In this document: piece after piece, positions 5,658-13,587 of the stretch
Layout of the letters: the number at the start of each line of letters is the position of its first letter
Numbering within the stretch: the stretch's first letter is position 1
From: JARBAU01 sp029237525
GTDB taxonomy: Archaea > Thermoproteota > Nitrososphaeria > Nitrososphaerales > Nitrososphaeraceae
Assembly: GCA_036555705.1 (NCBI GenBank)
Contig: DATBKT010000231.1
Span: 1-13,771 of the forward strand
Length of the DNA stretch: 13,771 nt
Direction: 5' to 3'
Translations under genes and position numbers: made by a program
The notes under the pieces: model-generated
What the model was told of the DNA's origin: nothing
What the model saw: only the letters and a program-made list of their open reading frames with translations
The model's database searches: none

Positions 5658-7382
5658 GTGCAATTATTAATCAGGGATAAATCGTTGAGTTCAACTTCGC
5701 ATCAGGATAGTGACAATACGTTGCCTGAATCTACAAGAATTTGTCATGGTGTGGATGTAATTATTAATGCAATATTACAAATTTTAAATCATACAAACAA
5801 GATTCTGATCTGTTTAGATCATTCAAGACCCTCCTTGATGGTGAATATAGATGTTATAAAGAACGTAATTGTCGCAGCAAAGAGACGAGGAGTTGAACTA
5901 CGTTGTATTACAGAAATTACTGAAAATAACCTACTATACTGCAAGCAATTGATGACAATGGTGGATGAACTCCGACACTTGAAAGGAATTAAGGGTAATC
6001 TATACTTGAATGAAATAGAATGCTTATCTCCAGCCATATTTCATGAGAACGGATCACCTGCCTCAAAAGGCATCTATAGTAATATGAAAGAGATCGTAGA
6101 GCATCAGCGATGTTTCTTTGAGACTTTATGGTCTGTGTCCATGCCCGCGGTACAGAGAATAGAGCAATTGGATGAAGGCACGGAACATGAATTTCTAGAG
6201 GTTATTGTTAATCATAAAAAAGTAATTCGAGTTTTTACCGAGATGATAAAATCTATGGAAAAGGAGGCTCTAATATTGATTTCGAATGAAGTAACGTTGA
6301 TGGGATTGGACAGAGTGGGAATCATAGATCAGATCATAAAGTTATCCATGGAAAAGGAAACTGTTATAAGAATTATTTGTCCCTATAGCAAGAAAAATAT
6401 CAAAGTGCTAAATAGAATAAATGAATTAGCCCCTTCTATTAAGATACTAAATGCAGAGAACAACTCACTCTTCAGTATGTGTGTAACTGATAGAAATAAG
6501 ATTCTAGGAATAGAAGTCCGAGATTTAGATACTGATAATCTGCCAAAAGCAGTTAATTATGGTCTTTATTCAAACAGAAAGCTTGCAGTAAGCTCATTTA
6601 GATCGATTTTTGATGTTCTATGGAAAGAACGGATGTTAAATGAGCAGCTAAAAGCTAACGATAAGGTCCAAAAGGATTTTGTTAATATCGCAGCTCACGA
6701 ACTAAGAAGCCCCATACAACCAATCATCGGTTTATCAGAGCTTCTTCGTTACAAAAGATCTGAAGGTCAGTTACAGCAAGATAAGATTTTGGATATCATA
6801 ATTAGAAATGCGAAAAGACTACAAAACCTTTCGGAAGACATACTGGATGTTACAAGAATCGAGAGTAAGTCATTAGTCCTTAAAAAAGAGAAATTCAATT
6901 TAAACCAGCTCATAGTAAATGCCATTACAGATTCTAAAAATTATATAGCAAGGGAAGATATAAGCAATAGTGAAAAAATCGATATTGACATTATAAATAT
7001 AGATCCTATCTTTAGAGGTAATGAAGACATCTATCTAGAAGCAGACAAAAACAGAATTAATCAGGTCATATCAAACCTTTTGGTCAATGCTATCAAATTT
7101 ACTAAAAGCGGAACCATAACTATTACAACTGATCTTGAGGAAAACACTCATGATAAAAAAAGTAGTAACGTTGTGGTTATTTCCATAAAAGATAGCGGTA
7201 CAGGAATAGATTCAAAGGTGTTTCCCAAGCTTTTCACAAAATTTGCTTCAGGCTCTCAAGGCGGAACTGGGCTGGGCCTATTTATATCAAAAAATATTAT
7301 TGAGGCTCATGATGGGAAGATGTGGGCAGAGAACAATCAAGATAGCAAGGGCGCCACTTTTAGATTTACATTACCGACTTAA
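5658..7382 (+). CDS. Cytosolic sensor histidine kinase with a duplicated N-terminal sensor region
   Basis: This 574-aa histidine kinase lacks membrane segments. Residues about 30-175 and 185-330 look like two copies of one sensor module. Each has a hydrophobic strand (NKILICLDH; EALILISNE), a second strand with a charged loop (GVELRCITE; TVIRIICPY) and a closing F-x-x-LW element (FFETLW near 153; IFDVLW near 317). Such modules precede kinases in many soil Thaumarchaeota and resemble phospholipase-D-like or TrmB-type effector domains; the ligand is unknown. HisKA follows: FVNIAAHELRSPIQP with phosphoacceptor His347. HATPase_c follows: N-box Asn473/Asn477 (ISNLLVNAIKFT), G1 DSGTGI (512-517), F-box KLFTKFASG, G2 GGTGLGL. 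All look intact. The GTG at 5658 gives the longest frame. TTG 5685, with AGGG upstream, is an equal candidate and would remove nine residues. Autophosphorylation and transfer to a receiver such as the one at 11038-11433 are inferred. Confidence 0.85.
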   Translation: MQLLIRDKSLSSTSHQDSDNTLPESTRICHGVDVIINAILQILNHTNKILICLDHSRPSLMVNIDVIKNVIVAAKRRGVELRCITEITENNLLYCKQLMTMVDELRHLKGIKGNLYLNEIECLSPAIFHENGSPASKGIYSNMKEIVEHQRCFFETLWSVSMPAVQRIEQLDEGTEHEFLEVIVNHKKVIRVFTEMIKSMEKEALILISNEVTLMGLDRVGIIDQIIKLSMEKETVIRIICPYSKKNIKVLNRINELAPSIKILNAENNSLFSMCVTDRNKILGIEVRDLDTDNLPKAVNYGLYSNRKLAVSSFRSIFDVLWKERMLNEQLKANDKVQKDFVNIAAHELRSPIQPIIGLSELLRYKRSEGQLQQDKILDIIIRNAKRLQNLSEDILDVTRIESKSLVLKKEKFNLNQLIVNAITDSKNYIAREDISNSEKIDIDIINIDPIFRGNEDIYLEADKNRINQVISNLLVNAIKFTKSGTITITTDLEENTHDKKSSNVVVISIKDSGTGIDSKVFPKLFTKFASGSQGGTGLGLFISKNIIEAHDGKMWAENNQDSKGATFRFTLPT

Positions 7383-7466
7383 TATTTGAGGTGTAATTCA
7401 TAATTATATAAAGCAAAGCAAACAAAAGACACTTATTTTAAATAGGAAAGTCTACATGTTTTTATT

Positions 7467-7691
7467 CTATTGCCCCAGTCTGAATTCGTATTGAACCGTT
7501 ATTCCAAATGAATATTGGACCTTTAATTGGGCTTTTTGTCCTTGGAGTATTGTAAGTACTAGTTTTTGTAGAGTAATTATTGAAAATGGCTTTTCTATAA
7601 ACACATCTACGTCAGAATGCTAAAAGTTATTCACATCTATTAATAGGATAATTGTTTGGCGTGAAATTGCAGAAATATAGTCGAATGCTTC
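7467..7691 (-). pseudogene. Decayed response-regulator receiver domain, C-terminal half
   Basis: The minus-strand frame ending at TAG 7469-7467 contains HSDVDVFIEKPFSIITLQKL. This closely parallels the intact receiver downstream (HSEIEGFIEKPISLNELNKI), including the Lys-Pro pair that marks the conserved receiver lysine. Upstream in the same frame comes FDYISAISRQTIILLIDVNN, which fits the helix-4/strand-4 region. A TAG (7622-7620) follows a Phe and about ten expected residues are missing, so the frame is broken. A possible further fragment, RYDVMIASADW in another frame near 7780-7815, resembles the strand before the phosphoacceptor Asp; this part is weak. The remnant sits tail-to-tail with the kinase, so it may have been a partner of that kinase. 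Confidence 0.6.
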
Positions 7692-7933
7692 TCAAATAGA
7701 ATGGTTATCATTTCAATAGCAATACATTGCTAAATTATACTATCAAACAATGTGAAAATCTAGCATGTCAGACTGTCTTGCCAATCTGCTGACGCGATCA
7801 TTACATCATACCTGCCGCATCCATCTGATATGATTGCTGCGCAAGTGCTAATATGCGAAGAATATTATTGAAAATATTTTAGATACACAGTAAAAGAGAC
7901 GTTGCGAACTGATAAATAATATCAGAATCCGAA
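7692..7933. other. Spacer, possibly carrying the ruined 5' half of the receiver gene
   Basis: No intact gene is visible. Apart from the weak receiver-like segment near 7780-7815 noted with the remnant to the left, I see no domain or RNA structure. Confidence 0.3.
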
Positions 7934-8773
7934 TCATCTAGTTGGAGTGATAATTTTCGATAAATTGGTGATTTTAGCCTCTGGTTCATATCTTTTAACT
8001 ACTTCTGATAAAGGTATGCTTTTCTCTCCTACCACTTTCATTTCGATATTAACTATATTATTGTCACTGATGTTTATAATATTGTACGTATCTTTGAATA
8101 TGCCTCTATATCTCCATGAACATGCTGTTCCAGCATAGGCAATCCTCATGTTACCCAAATTCCAGATCCATGGTCTGTGTTTATGGCCACAAATAACTAG
8201 ATCAACTTCGTTTTCAAGACAAGTTCTCAGAACATCTCCTGCGTCAGAAATTCCTACAACACTTGTATAACCAGTATCAGGTATCGAAATTAAGTGATGA
8301 TGCATTGCAACTATTTTGATTATTCTCTGGCCGTTACTCAATCTGTTGTTAAATCTAGTTAAATTATCATTTAGCCATAAATTTTGCCTGTATCCCACTT
8401 CACCCTCATCTTTATCTGGCACCGCGGTTCCAACTGTGATTAGTACAATCTTCTCCTTACTATTATTTTTGCCTGAAAATTCATGAACTTGATTAGAAGA
8501 TATTGATCCAGGAAAATATTTCTCAAAAAGTAGATATCCAGTATGCCTGTAATCATGATTACCTGGAAAAACAATTAGATTTGAACACTTTAACTTTTGT
8601 ATTTCTCTTCTTGCTTGTTCGAATTGAAATACTAGACCATCATCGGTCAAATCTCCAGATACGATTATGACGTCTGGTTGTAGATCATTATTTATTTCAT
8701 CGACTAGAGTATCAAATATATCTTGCTTAAATAGGCCCCCGATATGGAGATCAGATATTTGAACAATTCTCAT
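7934..8773 (-). CDS. Calcineurin-like metallophosphoesterase, CpdA-like
   Basis: This 279-aa cytosolic protein has every metal-binding motif of the calcineurin-like superfamily. These are D8-x-H10 (ISDLHIGG), G40-D41 (VSGDLTDDG), GNHD at 71-74 (FPGNHDYR), a His cluster at 158-160 (AMHHH) and GHKH at 196-199 (ICGHKHRP). A dinuclear metal centre for phosphoester hydrolysis is therefore expected. The C-terminal part (YAGTACSWRYRG, then TYNIINI) resembles class III cyclic-nucleotide phosphodiesterases (CpdA/Icc) more than Mre11/SbcD nucleases, as it lacks the extra nuclease capping domain. Substrate remains open. ATG 8773 is preceded by a TATA-like CTTAAATT (minus strand, about 8794-8801) centred about 25 bp upstream, supporting a leaderless start. 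It is divergent from the HerA-like gene with 263 bp between starts. Confidence 0.85.
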   Translation of the reverse strand: MRIVQISDLHIGGLFKQDIFDTLVDEINNDLQPDVIIVSGDLTDDGLVFQFEQARREIQKLKCSNLIVFPGNHDYRHTGYLLFEKYFPGSISSNQVHEFSGKNNSKEKIVLITVGTAVPDKDEGEVGYRQNLWLNDNLTRFNNRLSNGQRIIKIVAMHHHLISIPDTGYTSVVGISDAGDVLRTCLENEVDLVICGHKHRPWIWNLGNMRIAYAGTACSWRYRGIFKDTYNIINISDNNIVNIEMKVVGEKSIPLSEVVKRYEPEAKITNLSKIITPTR

Positions 8774-9036
8774 ATGGTATTAGTATATCACACAATTTAA
8801 GTAAGTATCCATGTAATCCTGGTTATAGGGTTGTGAAATCTTTTCAGTTTTTTCATTGCAATGTGTTCATATTATAACTGCAACTAGAATACAAAGTAAT
8901 AAATATTGAAACAACATAGACATATAGCTAAATGTTTGTACTTGAAGATAAAGTGTAACAGTTAATCTATATTCCACTTCATTGTCAATCTTGTCTATAT
9001 ATTATATACATACAAGATTTATGAAGAATAAGATAC
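8774..9036. promoter_or_regulatory. Divergent promoter region, phosphoesterase and HerA-like ATPase
   Basis: The minus-strand TATA-like CTTAAATT (8794-8801) serves the phosphoesterase. TATATATTATATA (8996-9008) lies about 30-40 bp before ATG 9037 on the plus strand. No gene is visible between them. The two promoters are about 200 bp apart, so shared regulation is possible but not shown. Confidence 0.5.
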
Positions 9037-10950
9037 ATGCTGCTACATAAAGAGTCTTTTACTATGAATAATCAAGCAAATAAAGATCACGACTACAATC
9101 ATGATCTTAATCGTAATCATACCAACGCCAACAACTTAGGTATTGCTTTAAGTGATGGTACTCCTGTGAATCATTTTGATACTACAACAAAATTGGAAAT
9201 TTCTCCATCAAATAATGATGATACTCCTAAAGATATTGGAGTTACATTTGCTTCTGATAAACATTTAAACACTATCGATTCCTTTTGGTTTGCCCTAAAG
9301 TCAGGCATATTTGTAAGACCATTTGACTTTGTAACAATTGAATATTTGAGACACGATACTAAAACCATAGGAATGATTCAAGATATACAAACAATTGCGA
9401 GCAATCAAGATAATTTTATTCACTTTGATAGAACTGTCCAAACAGGTGATTTTCCAAATAGCATGACGATTAAGAGATTTGGCGATATTCTGGCTGCCAG
9501 TGATTACGATTTTCAGCACGGAATCAATATTGCAAAGGTTGTAGTTGTTGCTAATTCTGAGTACAATGAGGATGGCCGATTAAGTCGTATGTCTACTACA
9601 GGCATGCCAGTTGGATTAGGAAGGTCAGTAAGGTTTTCTACTAAAGAGGAGGTCACTTTTGCTCTAGGAGTACCAGAGATGATTTTCCCTATTCCCGCGG
9701 GTATTATTGAAATGAGTAATGGGCAACAGATTCCAGTTTCGTTAGACATAACATATTTAGTTGGACCTGATACCACACATGTAAATGCTTCAGGAATCTC
9801 AGGAAATGCAAAAACATCTTATCTCCTATTTCTTTTGCAGTCAATTTATCAGAAATTTAAGGAATATGAACAGGATTTTGCAATGATAATTTTCAATACC
9901 AAAGAAAAAGATCTGCTACAAATAGATGAAATACAAGATGAAGAAAAAAGGCTGGCAAAAGAAAAACATTTTCAAATGCTCAATCTCAAGATGACACCAT
10001 TTGACAATGTAACGTATTTTCTGCCACGTGGAAAGGACGGAAATCCTAATTCGGTGCATGTTCCATCAAATTCCAAGACTTATTCTTACGAATTAAATGA
10101 TGTATACGATAGATTAGAATTGCTCTTTTCAGAAATATATGATCCTCACTATAATCTATCTTCAATTATAAATTATATCTACGAATTTTGGCCGATTAAA
10201 AAGTCTGTTATCCAAAATAAAAGTGACAAAAATATAAAAACTTGGAGTGATCTGTTTACCTTTAAAGGCTACCCGGAGGAAATAATTACTCACAAGTCGT
10301 CATTACTACATTTCCAGGGCCATATTCAACGATTTAGAAGATCGTCACTATTCATTGACAAGAAGATAACTAGTACTTATCTAGGAAAAGAAATTAGAAA
10401 AATAAAGCCAGGTGACATTTTTGTCATAGATGTTGCCATGTTATCTACTTTAGAGGAACAATCATTTGTAATTGGAGATGTTATGAAAAGTATTGATGAA
10501 TTATATGCTTCAAAAGAAGGTAGTTCAAGCGTAAGTAATGGTGGTAATAATACAAAAGAACCTGTACAAAGAAAGAAACCAAGATATGTAATGGTGTTTA
10601 TCGACGAGATAAACAGATTTTTGCCTAACTCCAAACCACCTGCAAAACTGAATACGGTAGGAGAACAAATCGTTAAAACAGTGAATGCAGGTAGAACGAG
10701 GGGTACAATTTTATTTTCTGCACAACAATTCAAAAGTACAGTAGACCAAAGTTTACACGAAAGTACTGGAATGCATATAATTGCAAAAATAGGTCTATCT
10801 GAATTATCGACTGCCTCCTATAACATGATAGATGAGAGCACGAAAATGAATATTGTCAGATTAAATAAAGGAGAATTAGTTATAATACACTCTGCATTCA
10901 GATATCCAATAAAAATTACTTTTCCCAGACCTTCATTTAAGGACAGATAG
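9037..10950 (+). CDS. HerA-like hexameric ATPase/translocase, no NurA partner in view
   Basis: This 637-aa protein has the architecture of HerA/FtsK-type P-loop ATPases. The N-terminus (about 1-65) is Asn/Asp/His-rich and disordered. A HAS-barrel-like part follows (IGVTFASDKHLNTIDSFWF 67-85, VRPFDFVTIEYL 93-104, TIGMIQDI 110-117). The RecA-like core has Walker A GISGNAKTS (253-261), Walker B VMVFIDEINRF (518-528) and AGRTRGTILFSAQQ (551-564), the counterpart of the GR-x-R-G...Q element of HerA. Walker A has Ala258 where the invariant Gly before Lys normally stands (GxxGxGKT), so nucleotide binding may be altered. A Ser/Gly/Asn linker (495-510) precedes Walker B. HerA normally pumps DNA for the NurA nuclease; no nurA, rad50 or mre11 is seen beside it. 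Start: ATG 9037 gives the longest frame; ATG 9064 (residue 10) is also plausible. Confidence 0.75.
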   Translation: MLLHKESFTMNNQANKDHDYNHDLNRNHTNANNLGIALSDGTPVNHFDTTTKLEISPSNNDDTPKDIGVTFASDKHLNTIDSFWFALKSGIFVRPFDFVTIEYLRHDTKTIGMIQDIQTIASNQDNFIHFDRTVQTGDFPNSMTIKRFGDILAASDYDFQHGINIAKVVVVANSEYNEDGRLSRMSTTGMPVGLGRSVRFSTKEEVTFALGVPEMIFPIPAGIIEMSNGQQIPVSLDITYLVGPDTTHVNASGISGNAKTSYLLFLLQSIYQKFKEYEQDFAMIIFNTKEKDLLQIDEIQDEEKRLAKEKHFQMLNLKMTPFDNVTYFLPRGKDGNPNSVHVPSNSKTYSYELNDVYDRLELLFSEIYDPHYNLSSIINYIYEFWPIKKSVIQNKSDKNIKTWSDLFTFKGYPEEIITHKSSLLHFQGHIQRFRRSSLFIDKKITSTYLGKEIRKIKPGDIFVIDVAMLSTLEEQSFVIGDVMKSIDELYASKEGSSSVSNGGNNTKEPVQRKKPRYVMVFIDEINRFLPNSKPPAKLNTVGEQIVKTVNAGRTRGTILFSAQQFKSTVDQSLHESTGMHIIAKIGLSELSTASYNMIDESTKMNIVRLNKGELVIIHSAFRYPIKITFPRPSFKDR

Positions 10951-11037
10951 TACAAGATATGTAATGATAATGTTCAACTCAATAGTGGATGTACATACGC
11001 ACATCATATGTGTTACATATACTAAATAAACCGATTT
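10951..11037. other. Short convergent spacer
   Basis: This spacer lies between the 3' ends of the HerA-like gene and the receiver gene. It has no clear hairpin terminator. Confidence 0.4.
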
Positions 11038-11433
11038 TTAGTTACAGTATGGAACATCATTATGTTGATGATGATTGGTATAGCCAAGTACAATTTTGTT
11101 TAATTCGTTTAGCGAGATAGGTTTCTCAATAAAACCCTCTATTTCTGAATGTGTAAAGGCCTTTGTAAAATACGAATCGCTGTATTCAAAGGCACTCATC
11201 AAAAAAATCTTTACAGAGGGCTTTATCTTTTTCACTTCCTCTGCAAATTCATAGCCGTTCATAATAGGCATTCTAATATCAGATATTACAAGGTTGTAAT
11301 CAAGAAAGTTTATACCAAAATCCTTCAATGCTTCTAATGGTTCGGTAAAGGAAATTGCGGTAAGACCAAGTTTTTCAATACTGATCCTAATTAGCGATGC
11401 TACATCATAATCGTCATCGACGATTAGTATCAT
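11038..11433 (-). CDS. Receiver-only response regulator (CheY-like)
   Basis: This is a single receiver domain of about 131 aa without a DNA-binding or output domain. Numbered from ATG 11433 (four more residues if the TTG at 11445 were used), it has the acidic cluster VDDD (5-8) and phosphoacceptor Asp52 in VISDIRMP. The conserved Ser80 is in FLMSAF and Lys104 is in FIEKPI. The C-terminus ends in a His-rich, Cys-containing tail (NHHQHNDVPYCN) that could bind metal or simply be variable. I choose ATG 11433 because a TATA-like TTAAATAA (minus strand, 11457-11464) is centred about 27 bp before it, exactly as in a leaderless gene. It probably receives phosphate from a soluble kinase such as the one at 5658-7382 and passes the signal by protein contact. 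Confidence 0.9.
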   Translation of the reverse strand: MILIVDDDYDVASLIRISIEKLGLTAISFTEPLEALKDFGINFLDYNLVISDIRMPIMNGYEFAEEVKKIKPSVKIFLMSAFEYSDSYFTKAFTHSEIEGFIEKPISLNELNKIVLGYTNHHQHNDVPYCN

Positions 11434-11846
11434 ATTATTTATCAATATAAGCCGAATTATTTAATATCATCATTGATAATAATAGTAAATATACATAGAC
11501 CTAATAATGTATAATTAATAAATAGATACGTATTTTGGTCATATTAGCCATATGTACGAATTCAATGATTAAAATACCCAATTAGTAAATAAGTAATCCA
11601 CATTCATATTACATTTATCAGCCAATTTTAAAATTAAAAGTCAATTATGCCCTAACCGGTTATTTTTAAGATCATGATATTTATTGTCTGAAATTCAGTC
11701 AATTTCCCTTTTCAACTCATTTTCTGAAATAATTGATTTCAAAACAGCAAATTCAAATAATAATAATAACAGTAAGGACAAGAATAATCTAGTCCACATA
11801 TGCACTTTTTATAATCATTATAAATGATACAAAGTAAAAATCATTT
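11434..11846. other. AT-rich intergenic region with promoter elements
   Basis: This holds the receiver promoter (11457-11464, minus strand). Near its right end are a TATA-like TTTTTATAAT (11806-11815) and a perfect palindrome with arms ATCATT and AATGAT (11814-11828, 3-nt centre). No gene is visible on either strand between these. Confidence 0.45.
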
Positions 11847-11993
11847 GTGTCAAAGCATAAGACCAAAATCAGGTATAAGGATTTCTTATTTGATCAAGAT
11901 AATGCATACCATTTTGAAAATCTGAAATCGAGATTAATGCTCAATTTAATAGAACCATTTCGAAAAGTCGCAACCAGCAGTTTTTGCATGTAA
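11847..11993 (+). CDS. Possible 48-aa small protein with GTG start
   Basis: GTG 11847 opens 48 codons to TAA 11991-11993, beginning MSKHKTKIRYKDFLFDQDNA and continuing LKSRLMLNLIEPFRKVATSS to a terminal FCM. It is basic with an amphipathic helix-like second half, with no metal motif or membrane segment. A TATA-like TTTTTATAAT (11806-11815) lies about 35 bp upstream and would give a leader of roughly ten bases. It ends 29 bp before the royal-jelly-family gene and could share its transcript. I recognise no family; it may be a chance frame. Confidence 0.35.
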   Translation: MSKHKTKIRYKDFLFDQDNAYHFENLKSRLMLNLIEPFRKVATSSFCM

Positions 11994-12022
11994 ATCTTTG
12001 GCTCTGAGGAATAGATTAGATA

Positions 12023-13144
12023 ATGAGTACAAGACAACTTGATGATGAATTAACTATAGAAGAATCTCTGGGCAAATTAGAACCGGTGTTTCATTTTACT
12101 GGCGCAATGCCTACTGGAGTTACTGTTTCGCATTTGGGCCGTATTTTTGTTAACTTTCCAAAATGGGGAGATGATGTTGCTTTTACGGTCTCTGAAATTC
12201 GAGATAACAAGACAATTCCATATCCGGATGAAATCATGAACCAAACTAATAGTGATGATCTGGCTGCAGCGTTCGTATCTGTTCAATCAGTAGTAGTTGA
12301 TCCAGTAGATCGTTTGTGGGTTCTAGATACAGGTAGTCCAATGCTTCAACCCACCAAGTGTGGTGGGCCCAAACTGGTCGGTATCGACCTTTCCACAAAC
12401 AGAATCATTAAAAAGATTCTCTTCCCAGAATATATTGCCCTTCCCAGTACATATCTTAATGACGTACGTTTTGACTTACGACGTGGTGAGGAAGGCATTG
12501 CATATATCACAGATTCTGCACAAAATGGTCCGAATGGAATAATCGTTGTCGACTTGGCAACTAGCACAAGCTGGCGTCGGCTTCATGACCATCCTTCAAC
12601 AAAACCAGAACGCTTGAAAAACTTTCTTCCAATGGTTGAAGGTAGGCCATTCTTAGAGTATCAACCAGATGGCTCCCCGAGGCCAGGTGCAAGTATGGGT
12701 TCAGATGGCATCGCTATAAGTTCAGACGGATCCCGTTTGTACTACTGCCCTCTAAACAGCAGAAGGCTCTACAGCGTTGATGCTAATGCCCTAGTAGATC
12801 ACGCACGTGATGACAAAGACGTAGCTGATACTATTGTTGATGAGGGCGACAAAGGTGGCGCTTCCGATGGACTGGAATCAGATGCATCAGGTAATATCTA
12901 CTCAACCAATTATGAACACAATGCGATCATGCGACGATCTCGAGATGGCATTTGGGAGACATTAATACATGATTCACGGCTTTTATGGCCCGATACACTT
13001 TCGCTTGCTACTGACGGTTATCTTTACGTGACTGCCAATCAATTGCATCGACAAGCCAAGTTCAATAAAGGGCATGACCTACGTAGAAAACCATACACTC
13101 TGTTTCGTACTCGCGTTGATGTACCACCTATTCTACTCAAATAG
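12023..13144 (+). CDS. Major royal jelly protein / Yellow family beta-propeller
   Basis: This 373-aa protein belongs to the major royal jelly protein/Yellow family, six-bladed beta-propellers also found in bacteria and often annotated as L-dopachrome tautomerase-related. Family hallmarks are PTGVTVSHLGRIFVNFPKW near 30-48, VVVDPVDRLWVLDTG (90-104), YLNDVRFDLRRG (144-155) and AYITDS (160-165). They continue with GSDGIAISSDGSRLYYCPL (226-244), SDGLESDASGNIYSTNYEHN (281-300) and WPDTLSLATDGYLYVTANQL (322-341). The length is typical, but there is no signal peptide, although many relatives are secreted. The enzyme activity of microbial members is unproven and substrate is unknown. ATG 12023 has TGAGGA 12 nt upstream. 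The gene looks less AT-rich than its neighbours, in keeping with acquisition from bacteria (inference). Confidence 0.85.
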   Translation: MSTRQLDDELTIEESLGKLEPVFHFTGAMPTGVTVSHLGRIFVNFPKWGDDVAFTVSEIRDNKTIPYPDEIMNQTNSDDLAAAFVSVQSVVVDPVDRLWVLDTGSPMLQPTKCGGPKLVGIDLSTNRIIKKILFPEYIALPSTYLNDVRFDLRRGEEGIAYITDSAQNGPNGIIVVDLATSTSWRRLHDHPSTKPERLKNFLPMVEGRPFLEYQPDGSPRPGASMGSDGIAISSDGSRLYYCPLNSRRLYSVDANALVDHARDDKDVADTIVDEGDKGGASDGLESDASGNIYSTNYEHNAIMRRSRDGIWETLIHDSRLLWPDTLSLATDGYLYVTANQLHRQAKFNKGHDLRRKPYTLFRTRVDVPPILLK

Positions 13145-13587
13145 ACAATATAGTAGTCAGAAGGCAAGGATGTCCTTAAGCACTAGTTATACAGTATAAG
13201 CAATAATTTGAATAATGACAGTACTTTTTAATTTAATTTTGTAAAACGGAAATTGTGAAAATGCATTGCTAAGGAAACTTCATAATAGATGAAATTTGGC
13301 ATAACTATTTTATTTAGATTTGCTCAAGTAGGATATAGATCAATAAATACCCAAGGCCAAGTCAATAGCTTGCGACAAAGGCAGCCATCTTATTAGACCA
13401 ATAATTAATGCTACGGATCATAATAACAAAAATTCATACTAGAATTTCATGAGTATCAATAAGCAGTAATAGAAAAATATCTTGTAACTTGAAAGTACAA
13501 TGCACTGCACTATATTTCTGGTTGCTACAATGATGTCGCGCCCGATTATGTGCAGCACAGAGACAAAATGAGGTAATAAAGAAGAAA
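13145..13587. other. AT-rich gap before the Ku gene
   Basis: No supported gene lies in these 443 bp. A TATA-like TATATTTC (13511-13518) could start the Ku transcript and leave a leader of roughly 45-50 bases. A 35-codon plus-strand frame at 13289 is judged chance. Confidence 0.4.
13570..13574 (+). promoter_or_regulatory. Shine-Dalgarno core before the Ku TTG start
   Basis: GAGGT (followed by AA) complements the archaeal 16S rRNA 3' end and lies 13 nt before TTG 13588. The spacing is a little long but supports a leadered Ku transcript. No ATG or GTG occurs in frame between this site and the conserved Ku sequence, so TTG is the nearest usable start. Confidence 0.5.

Noticed and set aside
7934..8773. 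Mre11/SbcD nuclease as partner of the HerA-like ATPase
   Set aside because: The motifs are those of all calcineurin-like phosphoesterases, the C-terminus looks CpdA-like, and no Rad50/SbcC-like gene is adjacent.
10377..10733. 118-codon minus-strand frame
   Set aside because: Antisense shadow of the HerA-like ATPase, spanning its Walker B region.
13289..13396. 35-codon plus-strand frame before Ku
   Set aside because: No ribosome site, no clear promoter, no recognisable motif.
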